A DNA stretch of 64,000 nucleotides, taken from assembly GCA_036407035.1 (NCBI GenBank), contig DASXAA010000219.1:1-64000 (forward strand). Reading direction: 5' to 3'. Within the stretch, counting starts at the first letter, position 1; each line of letters opens with the position of its first letter. The stretch comes from JACVRW01 sp036407035 (GTDB lineage Bacteria > Actinomycetota > Thermoleophilia > Solirubrobacterales > Thermoleophilaceae). A program made the translations under genes and the position numbers. Below are positions 16,612 through 25,393 of the stretch, piece after piece. Below the pieces are notes generated by a model that had not been told where the DNA came from, did no database searches, and saw only the letters and a list, made by a program, of their open reading frames with translations.

Positions 16612-18263
16612 CGCCGGTACCAGCGCGGCGAGACGTTCGGCGGCGGCCGCATGGCGGCGTTGACGACCAGGACGGTCGGCTCCGCCAGGCGCGCGTGGTG
16701 CTGGAGCATCCCCTCGAAGTGCTCGCCGACGCCCTCGACGGCGTCCGCCCGCACTCCGAACGAGCGCGCGAGGGCGACGAAGTCCGGCGTCCGCAGGTCC
16801 ACTCCCTCGCGCGGGTCGCCGCGGAGGTCCTGGTCGAAGCGCAGCATCCCGTAGCCGCCGTCGTCGAAGATCACGGCGGTCACGGGGATCCGCTCCTGGG
16901 CGGCCGCGGCGAGCTCGCCGCACGCATAGAGGAAGCCCCCGTCGCCGGAGATGCTCACGGCCGGCCCGCGGCCGGCGAGCGCCGCGCCGAGCGCTTGCGG
17001 GAACGCGCATCCGAGCGTTCCCCATCCGAGCGGGTACGAGAGCTTGCGCGGCGCGGGCGTGCGGTGGAATCCGCCGAGCCAGTAGCCGGGGATGCACATG
17101 TCGCAGACGACGATCGCGTCGTCGGGCAGCGCCCGCTCGACGGCGGCGAGCATGCCCATCGCCTCCGGGTCGGTCTCCTCGAGCGAGCCCCGCACGGCCT
17201 TGCGCACGCCGGCGAGCCGCTGCCCGAGCGCCTCGAGGCCGCCGCGCGGCTCGATGCGCCCGGCCAGAGAGGCGGTCGCCTCGGCGGCGTCCGCCTCCAC
17301 GAGCACGTCCGGCAGGTAGTTCTTGGCGGCGTCCGCCGGGTCGACGTTGATCGCGACCAAGTGCGGCGGCTGCGGCATCTTCCAGCCCTGGGTCATCATG
17401 CCGTCGAAGTCGGTGCCGATCGCGACCACCACGTCGGCCTCGTCCCAGAGGGCGCCGATCTCCGCGACGTGCGGCGGCCCGTCGGCGAGACAGGTGTGCC
17501 CGGGCGGCAGCACGCCGCGGGCCGAGTAGGTGAGGATGACCGGCGCCACGAGCCGCTCCGCCAGCGCGGCCAGCGCCTCGCCGGCGTCAGCCTGGAGGGC
17601 GCCGCCGCCCGCCCAGATGAGCGGCCTGCGCGAGCGCCCGATCACCTCGGCGGCGCGCGCCAGGTGCTCCTCGTCCGCGCGCGGGCGGGGCTGGGGCTTC
17701 GGCCGCACCTCGGGCGGGTCTGTCACCTCGGCGCCGAGGAAGTCGGTGGGCACCTCGAGGTAGACGGGCCGCTGCGGCGGCGCGAGCGCGCTGCCCACGG
17801 CCAGCTCCACCGCGGCGCCGAGCGTCTGCGGCGAGTGGGCGCGGATCGTCTGCTTCACGACCGGCCGGAACATCCCGGCCTGGTCGGTGGCCTCGTGGAG
17901 CGCGCCGCGCCACACGCCCCTGCGGCGCATGCGGGCCGGTATGTCGGTGGCGATCACGAGCACCGGCTGGCGCGAGGCCCACGCCTCGCCGACCGCGGCG
18001 AGCGTGTTGGCGGCGCCGGGCCCGGTCGTGGTCAGCGCCACGCCGAGGTTGCCGGTCGCGCGGGCGTACCCGTCGGCCGCGTACGCCGCCGTCTGCTCGT
18101 GGCGCACCCCGACCAGCCTGATGCGTGACGCGCCCAGCGCCCGCCACAGCGCCAGGTTGTGCACGCCCGGCAACCCGAAGCCGACGTCCACCCCCGCCTG
18201 CTCGAGCGCCTCCACCGCGAGGCGGGCGCCTGTCAGGATGCCCGTCCGTGATGGAGAGCTCAT
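16608..18263 (-). CDS. Thiamine-diphosphate enzyme, acetolactate synthase-like
   Basis: 551 residues with three ThDP domains: N-terminal FGLPGVHNLALW and the activating Glu in RHEQTAAYAADGYARATG (near 55), a central Rossmann domain, and the C-terminal ThDP motif GDGGFLYACGELAAAAQ. The motif ends in FDDGGYG where most relatives have Asn-Asn. Such enzymes cleave or join 2-keto acids. The substrate is open: acetolactate-, glyoxylate- or oxalyl-type decarboxylation are all possible. The ATG at 18263 lies inside the 5' end of the divergent CoA-transferase gene, a 13-base head-to-head overlap, so one of the two starts may be further downstream. Confidence 0.9.
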   Translation of the reverse strand: MSSPSRTGILTGARLAVEALEQAGVDVGFGLPGVHNLALWRALGASRIRLVGVRHEQTAAYAADGYARATGNLGVALTTTGPGAANTLAAVGEAWASRQPVLVIATDIPARMRRRGVWRGALHEATDQAGMFRPVVKQTIRAHSPQTLGAAVELAVGSALAPPQRPVYLEVPTDFLGAEVTDPPEVRPKPQPRPRADEEHLARAAEVIGRSRRPLIWAGGGALQADAGEALAALAERLVAPVILTYSARGVLPPGHTCLADGPPHVAEIGALWDEADVVVAIGTDFDGMMTQGWKMPQPPHLVAINVDPADAAKNYLPDVLVEADAAEATASLAGRIEPRGGLEALGQRLAGVRKAVRGSLEETDPEAMGMLAAVERALPDDAIVVCDMCIPGYWLGGFHRTPAPRKLSYPLGWGTLGCAFPQALGAALAGRGPAVSISGDGGFLYACGELAAAAQERIPVTAVIFDDGGYGMLRFDQDLRGDPREGVDLRTPDFVALARSFGVRADAVEGVGEHFEGMLQHHARLAEPTVLVVNAAMRPPPNVSPRWYRR

Positions 18264-19450
18264 CCGAAGGCCCTCCGCTCGCGGGCGTCCGCGTCGCGGA
18301 CCTGTCGCGCGTGCTCGCCGGGCCGTACTGCACGATGATCCTGGCTGACCTGGGCGCCGACGTCGTCAAGGTCGAGCGGCCGCAGGGAGGGGACGAGACG
18401 CGCACCTGGGGACCGCCGTTCGTCGGCGGGGAGTCCGCCTACTACCTCTCGCTGAACCGCGGCAAGCGCAGCTGTGCGATCGACCTCTCCGACGCCGACG
18501 GCCGCGCGCTCGCCCAGGAGCTGTGCGCGCGGGCGGACGTCGTCGTGGAGAACTTCAAGGTCGGCGGCGCCGAGCGCCTGGGCGTCGGCTTTGAGCAGGT
18601 GCGCGAGCGCAACCCGGGCGTCGTGTACTGCTCGATCACGGGGTTCGGCTCGCAACGCAACCCGCCAGGGCGGCCCGGCTACGACTTCGTCGCCCAGGCG
18701 GAGACCGGCCTGATGTCGATCACCGGCGCCGAGGACGGGCCGCCGTACAAGGTCGGCGTGGCGCTCGTGGACGTGCTCACGGGGGCGCACGCCGCCGCCG
18801 GTGTGCTGGCGGCGCTGCACGGCGGGCGCGGCGGCCTCATCGAGGTCCCGCTGCTCGACAGCGGGCTCGCCGGCCTCGTGAACGTGGCGCAGAACGCGCT
18901 CGTCACGGGGTCGGAGCCGAAGCGCTACGGGAACGCGCACCCGAACATCGTGCCTTACCAGGACTTCGAGACGGCGTCCGGTCGCATCGCCGTGGCCGCC
19001 GCGAACGACGGGCTGTTCCGGTCGCTGTGCTGCGTGATGGGCCGGGACGACCTCGCGGCCGACGATCGCTTCGCCACCAACGCCGGCCGGGTCGAGCACC
19101 GCGGCGAGCTGGTCCCGGCGCTGCAGGTGACCTTCCGCGAGCGCCCGGCGGACGACTGGCTGGCCGAGCTCGACGCCGCCGGCGTCCCGGCGGGCAAGGT
19201 GCGCTCGGTGCCCGAGGCGCTCGCGGCGGCCGCGGAGGCCGGCCGCGCGGCGACCGTCACCGTGGCGCACCCGACGGCGGGCGACCTCGACCTCGTCGCC
19301 TCCCCGATCTGGACTGACGGCGGCGCGCCGGCGAAGCCACCGCCGCTGCTCGGGGAGCACACGGCGGAGGTGCTGCGCGAGCTGGGCCGCACGGACACCG
19401 AGATCGCGGAAATGGCCGAGAATGGGGTGGTTCGATGCGCAGGTTCCTGA
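18251..19450 (+). CDS. Family III CoA-transferase (CaiB/BaiF)
   Basis: 399 residues. Family signatures: GVRVADLSRVLAGPYCTMILADLGADVVKVE at the start, NRGKRSCAIDL, and PGYDFVAQAETGLMSITG. The likely catalytic Asp is in LVDVLTGAHAAAG (near 173). The enzyme moves CoA between carboxylic acids through acyl-enzyme anhydrides. ATG 18251, or GTG three bases earlier, precedes the conserved start by a few residues. It diverges from the ThDP enzyme. A ThDP enzyme beside a class III transferase recalls oxalate catabolism, but neither protein is specific enough to claim it. Confidence 0.92.
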   Translation: MESSSEGPPLAGVRVADLSRVLAGPYCTMILADLGADVVKVERPQGGDETRTWGPPFVGGESAYYLSLNRGKRSCAIDLSDADGRALAQELCARADVVVENFKVGGAERLGVGFEQVRERNPGVVYCSITGFGSQRNPPGRPGYDFVAQAETGLMSITGAEDGPPYKVGVALVDVLTGAHAAAGVLAALHGGRGGLIEVPLLDSGLAGLVNVAQNALVTGSEPKRYGNAHPNIVPYQDFETASGRIAVAAANDGLFRSLCCVMGRDDLAADDRFATNAGRVEHRGELVPALQVTFRERPADDWLAELDAAGVPAGKVRSVPEALAAAAEAGRAATVTVAHPTAGDLDLVASPIWTDGGAPAKPPPLLGEHTAEVLRELGRTDTEIAEMAENGVVRCAGS

Positions 19451-20541
19451 CGCCCGTGGTGCTCCTGGCGACGCTCGCCGCGGCGGCGCCCGCGGGCGCG
19501 GATCCGCTGCCGCCGGGGGATTACGAGGTCAGGGCGAACACGATCTCGCTGCAGGTCAACCCGTTGCTCCCCCCGTTCACGGCGCCGGGGGGCACGCAGG
19601 GCGTGCTGCATGTCGAGGGCGACGAGACCGGGCCGATCCCGCTGCCGATCCAACAGCCAGTCTTCGCCGCGGTCGCCTTGCCTGCGAGCGCCGGCACCGC
19701 GGAGGTCCTGCTCGACGAGCCGGCGGTCGCGACCATCGATCTGGCCACGGGCGCGGCGAGCATTGTGACCGCGGGGCACGCGCACTTCTTCGGCAACACC
19801 ACGCTGGGAAACCTGGGTGCGTTCGACTGCATGGTGGCGACGCCGGCCATCCCGGCTCCGACGAACCTCTCCACCGCCAAGCCCGGGGGCGCGGCCTGGA
19901 ACAGCCACACCGCCGTGATCGCCCTCAAGGGCGATGACCTGCTCCCGCCGGTCGACTGCGTCGAGGACGCCGACGAGGCGTTCGTGGACGGGCTTCTTCG
20001 CAACGGCCAGCCCCAGGCCCATCTCCTCTCCACCGTCACGGGCACCATCTGGCCCGTCGGCCAGCCGCTGCCCACCCCGCCACCCCCTCCGCCGGCACCC
20101 CCGTCGCCGCCCGGCGCCGGAGGGTCCGGCGGGACCGGCGGCGCCGGAGGTGGCGGGACGGCCGGCGGCGGCGCCGGCGGCGGCGCACAGAACGGCACCA
20201 CCGGCGGCGGCACCCTCTGGATCGGCAGCCGCCCGATCCGCGTCGGGCGCGGCGGCGTCGGGGTGCTGACCGTGCGCTGCCTGTTCTCCGGCGCCCGGTG
20301 CCAGGGGCGAGTTCTCGTGTCGAGCGTGCAGGTGAGCTCGCACCGCGCGTCGGCGGCGGTCCGCTACGCCTCGGTCCGGTTCGACCTCGCCCCCGGCGCC
20401 CGCAAGGGGATCAAGGTCCGCTTCGGCCGCCGCGCGCTGGCGACGCTCCGCAAGCGAGGGCGCCTGACCGTGCGCGTGACGGTCAAGCCCGACGGCGGAA
20501 GCCCGGTCACGAAGCGCCTGACCGTGCGCCGGAAGCGGTAG
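19435..20541 (+). CDS. Secreted protein with Pro- and Gly-rich linker
   Basis: 368 residues: signal peptide (MRRFLTPVVLLATLAAAAPAGA), an N-terminal beta-rich region to about 200, then TPPPPPPAPPSPP and a Gly/Ser stretch to about 255. The C-terminal domain ends in a strongly basic tail (KRLTVRRKR). The C-terminal domain (VRVGRGGVGVLTVRC and following) looks like the small beta-sandwich often repeated in secreted Thermoleophilia proteins. Function is unknown. The ATG overlaps the end of the CoA-transferase gene by 16 bases. Confidence 0.8.
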   Translation: MRRFLTPVVLLATLAAAAPAGADPLPPGDYEVRANTISLQVNPLLPPFTAPGGTQGVLHVEGDETGPIPLPIQQPVFAAVALPASAGTAEVLLDEPAVATIDLATGAASIVTAGHAHFFGNTTLGNLGAFDCMVATPAIPAPTNLSTAKPGGAAWNSHTAVIALKGDDLLPPVDCVEDADEAFVDGLLRNGQPQAHLLSTVTGTIWPVGQPLPTPPPPPPAPPSPPGAGGSGGTGGAGGGGTAGGGAGGGAQNGTTGGGTLWIGSRPIRVGRGGVGVLTVRCLFSGARCQGRVLVSSVQVSSHRASAAVRYASVRFDLAPGARKGIKVRFGRRALATLRKRGRLTVRVTVKPDGGSPVTKRLTVRRKR

Positions 20542-20561
20542 CGCGGCCCCCAAAGCCGGGA

Positions 20562-20625
20562 CGGCGGCGAGCCGAGGCCCGCCGCCGCCGCAGGAAGGCG
20601 CCACCGGGATCCCGTCGAATCCCGG
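20562..20625. terminator. Tandem hairpins between converging genes
   Basis: CGGCGGC (20562-20568) pairs with GCCGCCG (20581-20587). CCGGGAT (20604-20610) pairs with ATCCCGG (20619-20625). Both are perfect 7-base stems in the 146-base gap where the secreted-protein gene and the 20688-21803 gene converge. They are likely bidirectional termination structures, though no T-run follows. Confidence 0.45.
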
Positions 20626-20687
20626 GGCACTTCCGTAACGCGCCACGCACCGGAAAGTTGCGCGCTCGTCGGTCGTCCTGCCGGACG

Positions 20688-21803
20688 TCAGGCGCCCGTC
20701 AGGGCCGTCCTCGCGGCGGGCGGGCTCACGGCCTCGTTCGGCTCCGCCCCCTCCTCCTGCTGGATCATGTACCGGAGGGTCACGAGCAGCGCCAGGTCGA
20801 TCGCCAGCCCGAACACGGCGCCGAACTGCGACTCGACGAACGCGAACACGCGCGTGAGGAAGATCGCCACGAGCAGGGCGAGCTCGAAGATCCGGTACGC
20901 GTCGAGGCGGGTACCGGTGCGCAGGCGGTGCAGGCCGATCAGCACGAGCACGGCCGAGGCCGTGCTGGTCGCGAGGCTCGCCCAGTTGACGAACGGCAGG
21001 TGGGCCACGGAGTCGGACCCGAATCCGCGCCGCGCCACGCCCATGTCGATCCCGACCGAGAAGACGAGCTCGACGACCTGGAACAGCGAGGCCGCCGCCC
21101 AGACGGCGAAGATCCAGGCGATCGCGGGCCGGAACCACGACCGTCCCACGACGTCGAGGTAGCGCCGACGCGCGGCGCGGCCGAGCCGTGTGATCCGCGA
21201 CGGGGCGGGCGCCGGCACGGCGTTCATCTGCTGCACCAGCCGGCGCACCGGCTCCACGAGCGGATCCTCCCGGTCGGCTCCGTCCAGCAGGTCGAGCGCG
21301 CGCCGCCGCTGGTTCTCGTCGAGGCGGCGCCGGGTCCCTGCGACCACGATGTCGAGCGCGTTCGCCAACCGGTCAGGCGGCGCCAGCTCGCCCCGGCGCT
21401 GGAGCGTGCGGATCAGCAGGAAGAGCCCGATGAAGATCAGGTAGATGAGCGCGGCGGCCGGCCTGAAGAAGTAGTTGTTGTCGGCGGTGATGAACTTGCC
21501 GAGCTCGTCGATGAAGAAGCCGAAGCCGATCCCGCCGATGATGACCCCCGGCACACGCGGCACGCGGCCGAGGAAAGTGACGAGCACGCCGATCGCGATC
21601 ACCATGAAGATGCCGCCGTAGAGCAGGTGGGCGATGTGGAGCCCGTGGCCGCCCAGCTGCGGGTAGTTCGTCAGCCACAGCTGGGTGCGGATGACGAGGA
21701 TCATCGTGACCGCGGCGATCAGGAAGGTCTCCTGAAGGCGCCCGAACTCCGCGTTGAGCGGCGCCCGGCGGGCGAGGTCGGAGGCGGCGGGCCAGCGCGG
21801 CAT
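20688..21803 (-). CDS. Polytopic membrane protein, unknown function
   Basis: 371 residues with about eight hydrophobic helices: four in the first 130 residues (LIAAVTMILVIRTQLWL, IFMVIAIGVLVTFLG, VIIGGIGFGFFIDELGKF, ALIYLIFIGLFLLI). A soluble basic middle follows (130-210), then four more helices. The FGFFIDELGKFIT stretch within a helix is charged and probably functional. I do not recognise a named family. The ATG at 21803 follows no strong ribosome site. Confidence 0.65.
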   Translation of the reverse strand: MPRWPAASDLARRAPLNAEFGRLQETFLIAAVTMILVIRTQLWLTNYPQLGGHGLHIAHLLYGGIFMVIAIGVLVTFLGRVPRVPGVIIGGIGFGFFIDELGKFITADNNYFFRPAAALIYLIFIGLFLLIRTLQRRGELAPPDRLANALDIVVAGTRRRLDENQRRRALDLLDGADREDPLVEPVRRLVQQMNAVPAPAPSRITRLGRAARRRYLDVVGRSWFRPAIAWIFAVWAAASLFQVVELVFSVGIDMGVARRGFGSDSVAHLPFVNWASLATSTASAVLVLIGLHRLRTGTRLDAYRIFELALLVAIFLTRVFAFVESQFGAVFGLAIDLALLVTLRYMIQQEEGAEPNEAVSPPAARTALTGA

Positions 21804-21861
21804 TCCTGGCCGATCGTACCGCCGGGTCGCGCGGTGGGGTGGCCGTCCCGCGGCCGGCTGG

Positions 21862-22467
21862 CTAGTGCGCCCCGTCGTCAGCGCTCGAGGCGGGCGGGCG
21901 CGACTCCTCGGCCAGCGAGGTGATCGTCAGCGCCCCGCGGGCCGCCTGCTCGAGCACCTCGGTCGCCTCGTCCGCCGAGCGGGCGTAGAGCTCCACCAGC
22001 ATGTGGATCACGATCCGCTCCTCCTCGTGCTTGTGGAAGCGGACATGCGTGAAGAACTCGCGCGTGCCGTGGTCGCCGAACGCGGCGAAGGCGAGCGAGT
22101 CTGCGGCCTCGGGGCCGGAGCAGGACTCGACCTGGTCGGCGTCCACGGTGACCGTGCAGGAGGCGACCCAGGGCGTGCCGGTGACCATCCGCTCCCAGCG
22201 GTCCTCCACCGGCTCGATGCGCGAGATGCGGCGGCCGTTCTCCTCGTAGAAGGCGAGCGCGAGATGGGGCTGGTCGTGCAGGCAGTCGAGGCACTGGACC
22301 ACCGCCTCCTGCACCTCCTCGACCGGGTCCACGGCCTCGCCGGTCTCGGGGTCGACCTTCAGGATCCCCTCGTAGTGCAGCTGCACCTCGAGGTTCTGCG
22401 ACCAGCAGCGGTAGCAGCGAAGCCAGCTCGATTGCGTCCCCACGGAGCCCGGGGCGGAACCCTCCAT
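21862..22467 (-). CDS. Cys-motif protein, putative zinc binder
   Basis: 201 residues with CYRC near residue 18 and CLDC near 59, two CxxC pairs suiting a zinc ribbon split by an acidic segment. The rest is a mixed alpha/beta soluble domain containing HDQPHLALAFYEENG, HVRFHKHEEERIVIH and an Ala/Glu-rich end. It has no signal peptide or membrane segment. The family was not recognised; it stands alone between the membrane protein and the GST gene. Confidence 0.65.
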   Translation of the reverse strand: MEGSAPGSVGTQSSWLRCYRCWSQNLEVQLHYEGILKVDPETGEAVDPVEEVQEAVVQCLDCLHDQPHLALAFYEENGRRISRIEPVEDRWERMVTGTPWVASCTVTVDADQVESCSGPEAADSLAFAAFGDHGTREFFTHVRFHKHEEERIVIHMLVELYARSADEATEVLEQAARGALTITSLAEESRPPASSADDGAH

Positions 22468-22502
22468 GCCCCCATTATGCTCCGCCGGGCCGGGCGGCTA
22501 CC

Positions 22503-23192
22503 TCAAGCGGGCGCCTTCACCGACTCGATGAACCCGCGCACGTCGCCCGCCGGCTCCGTGTAGGCGTCGCCCAGCGCCTCCTCCACGGCGGCCATGTACT
22601 CGGTCGTCCAGGCCGGGAAGTCGTAGTCGATCGCCCGCAGGAACTCGAGCGTGGCGGCCAGCCGGATGTCCGCGATCGAGGGCGAGTCGCCGCCGATGAA
22701 CTTCCTGCCGTCGAGGAAGAAGCCGTGGTACGCGTCGAGCGGGACTGCGATCGCCGCCTCGGCGTCCTTCTGCGCCTTTGCCTTGGTCTCGTCGTCGGCA
22801 TCGGAGGTGGCGGCCTCGCCCGCGTACTGCGGGAACCCGAGCGTCGGATAGGTGGCGCGGGCAACGACCGGGTAGAGCGTGCCGATCAGGTAGAACATCG
22901 CGCTGTCGGTCATCGCGCGCTCGGCGGGATCGGTGGGGTAGAGGCGGTCGAGCCCGTGCTTGTTGCAGAGGTACTGCATGATCGCGCAGCTCTCCCACAG
23001 GGACCCGCGCGGCAGGCCGTCCTCCTCGAGCATCGGGGTCAGCTGGGCCGGGTCCTTGCGAACGAAGTCGGGCTCGTCCTTCTTGCCCCAGACGTCGTTC
23101 TCCTCGAACTCGAGCCCGGCCGCTCTCACGAAGACGCGGGCGGTCAGGTTGTTCACGCTCGGCTTCAGGATGTTCAGCGTGTTTGCGGCCAT
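22503..23192 (-). CDS. Glutathione S-transferase-like protein
   Basis: 229 residues: a thioredoxin-like N-terminal domain (LNILKPSVNNLTARVFVRAAGLEFEE, then QLTPMLEEDG with the cis-Pro, LWESCAIMQYLCNKHG) and an all-helical C-terminal domain (GGDSPSIADIRLAATLEFL). It likely conjugates or reduces electrophiles with a low-molecular-weight thiol; actinobacteria usually use mycothiol, so the co-substrate is uncertain. AGGAGG stands four bases before the ATG, and the VOC gene ends nine bases upstream, so the two form an operon. Confidence 0.88.
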   Translation of the reverse strand: MAANTLNILKPSVNNLTARVFVRAAGLEFEENDVWGKKDEPDFVRKDPAQLTPMLEEDGLPRGSLWESCAIMQYLCNKHGLDRLYPTDPAERAMTDSAMFYLIGTLYPVVARATYPTLGFPQYAGEAATSDADDETKAKAQKDAEAAIAVPLDAYHGFFLDGRKFIGGDSPSIADIRLAATLEFLRAIDYDFPAWTTEYMAAVEEALGDAYTEPAGDVRGFIESVKAPA

Positions 23193-23200
23193 GTGACCTC

Positions 23201-23785
23201 CTACTCGTATGGGTCCTTCGGCGAACGGTCCTCCGACAGCGATCCGCGCGAGCGCTCCACGAGGATCTCGACGGCGTCCGCCAGGTGGGCGCGGTCGATG
23301 TTGTAGTCGCCGCGCTCCACCCTCAGCCTGTGCGCCTCGAGCAGCACGTCGGCGTGGGAGTAGCCGAACGGCGGCTCGAAGCGGTACGACGCGAGCTCGA
23401 TCAGCAGCCCGAGCGGGTCCTCGAAGTAGATCGAGTCCATGAAGCCGCGGTCCTTCACCCCGCTGTGCCGGACCCCGCGCTCGTCGAGGCGCTCGACCGC
23501 TTGGTGGAAGGTCGCCTGCGACAGGGCGAACGCGAGGTGATGCACGCAGCCGGGGTCGGTTGGCGTGCGCTCCGGGTCCGGCGTGCGCTCCTCGTTCGTG
23601 AAGACGGTGATCAGCCGCCCGTCGCCGGGATCGAAGTAGAGGTGGCTCTCCGATTCGTTGTCCAGGTTGGGCTGCTCGAACACGAACGGCATGCCGAGCA
23701 CGCCTTCCCAGAAGTCGATCGACGTCTGCCGGTCCGCGCCGACGATCGTGATGTGGTGGACGCCCTGGCTCTGGAGCTTTCGCAT
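23201..23785 (-). CDS. VOC-family dioxygenase/glyoxalase-like protein
   Basis: 194 residues. Metal-ligand candidates are His in GVHHITIVG (near 10), His in CVHHLAFAL (near 80) and Glu in DPLGLLIELASYRF (near 130), the full set for an extradiol-type or glyoxalase-type VOC enzyme. A 60-residue basic tail follows. It sits first in a VOC-GST pair and 12 bases from the LLM oxidoreductase, suggesting joint use on xenobiotic or aromatic substrates (inference). Confidence 0.85.
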   Translation of the reverse strand: MRKLQSQGVHHITIVGADRQTSIDFWEGVLGMPFVFEQPNLDNESESHLYFDPGDGRLITVFTNEERTPDPERTPTDPGCVHHLAFALSQATFHQAVERLDERGVRHSGVKDRGFMDSIYFEDPLGLLIELASYRFEPPFGYSHADVLLEAHRLRVERGDYNIDRAHLADAVEILVERSRGSLSEDRSPKDPYE

Positions 23786-23797
23786 CCGGTGTGGACC

Positions 23798-24772
23798 CTA
23801 TACGGCGCCCGCGAGCGCCTCGAGGGTGACGTCGAAGTCGGTCTTCGGGAGCGCGCTGACGCAGGGCGACGTGGTGCCGGCGTCGCGGTAGCGCCGCACG
23901 GACTGCGCCGCCTCCTCGGCCGAGCCGATCGCGGTCAGCACGTCGAGGAAGCCGTCCGAGATCGCCGCGGTCGCGGCCTCCGGCCCGCCCTCCTGCATGC
24001 CGGCGTCGAAGCCGGCCACGTCGTCGGCGTAGCCGGAGCGCTCGAGCATCGCGCGGTAGAACGGCAGCGAGAAGTAGGGGATCAGGTCCTGGCGCAGGCG
24101 GGAGCGCACCGGTCCGGGCTCGTTCGTGATCGCGGCGGGCACGGCCGCCACGATGTCGAAGCCGGCGGGGTCCCTGCCTGCCTTGGCGCGGCCCTCGGCG
24201 ACCGTCGGCACCACCACGTCGCGGATGTAGTCCGGGTTGCAGAGCCAGAGGATCACTCCGTCGGCGACCTCGCCGGCCAGCCGCAGCATGCCGGGGGAGA
24301 GGCCGGCGAGGTAGATCGGGATGTCGGGCCGCGGCTCGTAGTCCATGAAGCGGAAGCCGGACCGGAACCGCTCGCCCTGCGGCGGGTCCTCGCCGCGGAA
24401 GATCGCCCGCACGACGCCGACGTACTCGCGCATCTCGCGCAGCGGCTTGTCGATGCGGTCGCCGTACCAGCCCTCCACGACCGGCCGGTGTGACACGCCG
24501 AGCCCGACGATTGCGCGCCCGCCCGAGAACTCGTCGAGCGTGGCGAACGACTGCGCCATCGCGACCGGCGAGCGCGAGTAGATCGGCGTCACGCCGGTGC
24601 CGAGCAGGATGCGCTCGGTGCGGGCGGCGTAGGCCATCAGCACCGTGACCGAGTCGCGGCCGGCGATGTGCGTGACGTAGACGGACTCGTAGCCGAGCCG
24701 CTCGGCGTTCTCCACGCGCTGGACGGCCGTCTCGAGCGAGCGCCCGATCGAGATGAACGTGCCGAGGGGCAA
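23798..24772 (-). CDS. LLM-class flavin/F420-dependent oxidoreductase
   Basis: 324 residues of the luciferase-like TIM barrel. Seen: ILLGTGVTPIYSRSPVAMAQSFATLDEFSGGRAIVGLG, PIYLAGLSPGMLRLAGEVADGVILW and a C-terminal AIGSAEEAAQSVRRYRDAG. In actinobacteria this subgroup mostly uses F420; the sequence does not settle flavin versus F420. The start appears to be TTG at 24772, placing LGTFISIGRS at the first strand. It heads the LLM-VOC-GST group and diverges from mobA. Confidence 0.9.
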   Translation of the reverse strand: MPLGTFISIGRSLETAVQRVENAERLGYESVYVTHIAGRDSVTVLMAYAARTERILLGTGVTPIYSRSPVAMAQSFATLDEFSGGRAIVGLGVSHRPVVEGWYGDRIDKPLREMREYVGVVRAIFRGEDPPQGERFRSGFRFMDYEPRPDIPIYLAGLSPGMLRLAGEVADGVILWLCNPDYIRDVVVPTVAEGRAKAGRDPAGFDIVAAVPAAITNEPGPVRSRLRQDLIPYFSLPFYRAMLERSGYADDVAGFDAGMQEGGPEAATAAISDGFLDVLTAIGSAEEAAQSVRRYRDAGTTSPCVSALPKTDFDVTLEALAGAV

Positions 24773-24806
24773 GGCGGCGCAAGCCTATAGCTACGCTGCG
24801 GCTCGC

Positions 24807-25382
24807 GTGATCGGAGGGGCGGGACCAGTTACCGGCGCCGTGCTCGCGGGCGGCGCGGGACGGCGGATGGGCGGCTCGAAGTCGGCTCGGCTGCTCGCCG
24901 GGAGTCCGCTCGTCTCGTACCCGGTCGCGGCACTCGCTGCCGTGTGCACGCGGGTGGCCGTGGTGTGCAAGGCGGGCACGGAGCTCCCCGAGCTCACGGG
25001 CGCCGAGCGCTGGGACGAGCCAGACGAGGCACAGCATCCGCGCACCGGCATCGTGCACGCGCTCGAGCGCGCCGGCGGGCCGGTGCTCGTGTGCGCCGCC
25101 GACATGCCGTTCGTCACGCCGGACGCATGCCTGACGCTGCTCCAGGCCGCCGGCAGCACGGCCGCGGTGGTCGCCACCTCCGAGGGCCGACTGCAGCCGG
25201 TGTTCGGCCTCTACGCGCCGGCCGCGCTCGGCGCGCTCCGCGACGCCGCGCCCGACGCGCCGCTCACGGAGACCGTGGAGGCGCTCGACCCGGTGCGGGT
25301 GGCGCTGCCGCCGACGCTCGTGCGCAGCGTGAACACGGCCGCGGAGCTCGAGGAGGCGGAGGCGCTGCTCGGCGCCCCATAG
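24807..25382 (+). CDS. mobA: Molybdenum cofactor guanylyltransferase
   Basis: 191 residues starting at GTG 24807 with VTGAVLAGGAGRRMGGSKSARLL, the nucleotide-binding loop of MobA-like enzymes, then VCAADMPFVTPDACLTLL, the metal-binding Asp block. It attaches GMP to molybdopterin to make the bis-MGD or MCD cofactor. The C-terminal RSVNTAAELEEAE is the usual NTPEEL-like ending. No other cofactor gene is near except a MoaD-like one at 48 kb. Confidence 0.85.
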   Translation: MIGGAGPVTGAVLAGGAGRRMGGSKSARLLAGSPLVSYPVAALAAVCTRVAVVCKAGTELPELTGAERWDEPDEAQHPRTGIVHALERAGGPVLVCAADMPFVTPDACLTLLQAAGSTAAVVATSEGRLQPVFGLYAPAALGALRDAAPDAPLTETVEALDPVRVALPPTLVRSVNTAAELEEAEALLGAP

Positions 25383-25393
25383 AGTCTCGGCCC

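Noticed and set aside
18251..19450. Assignment as formyl-CoA:oxalate transferase with the ThDP enzyme as oxalyl-CoA decarboxylase
   Set aside because: Only family-level motifs are visible in both proteins, with nothing specific for oxalate.
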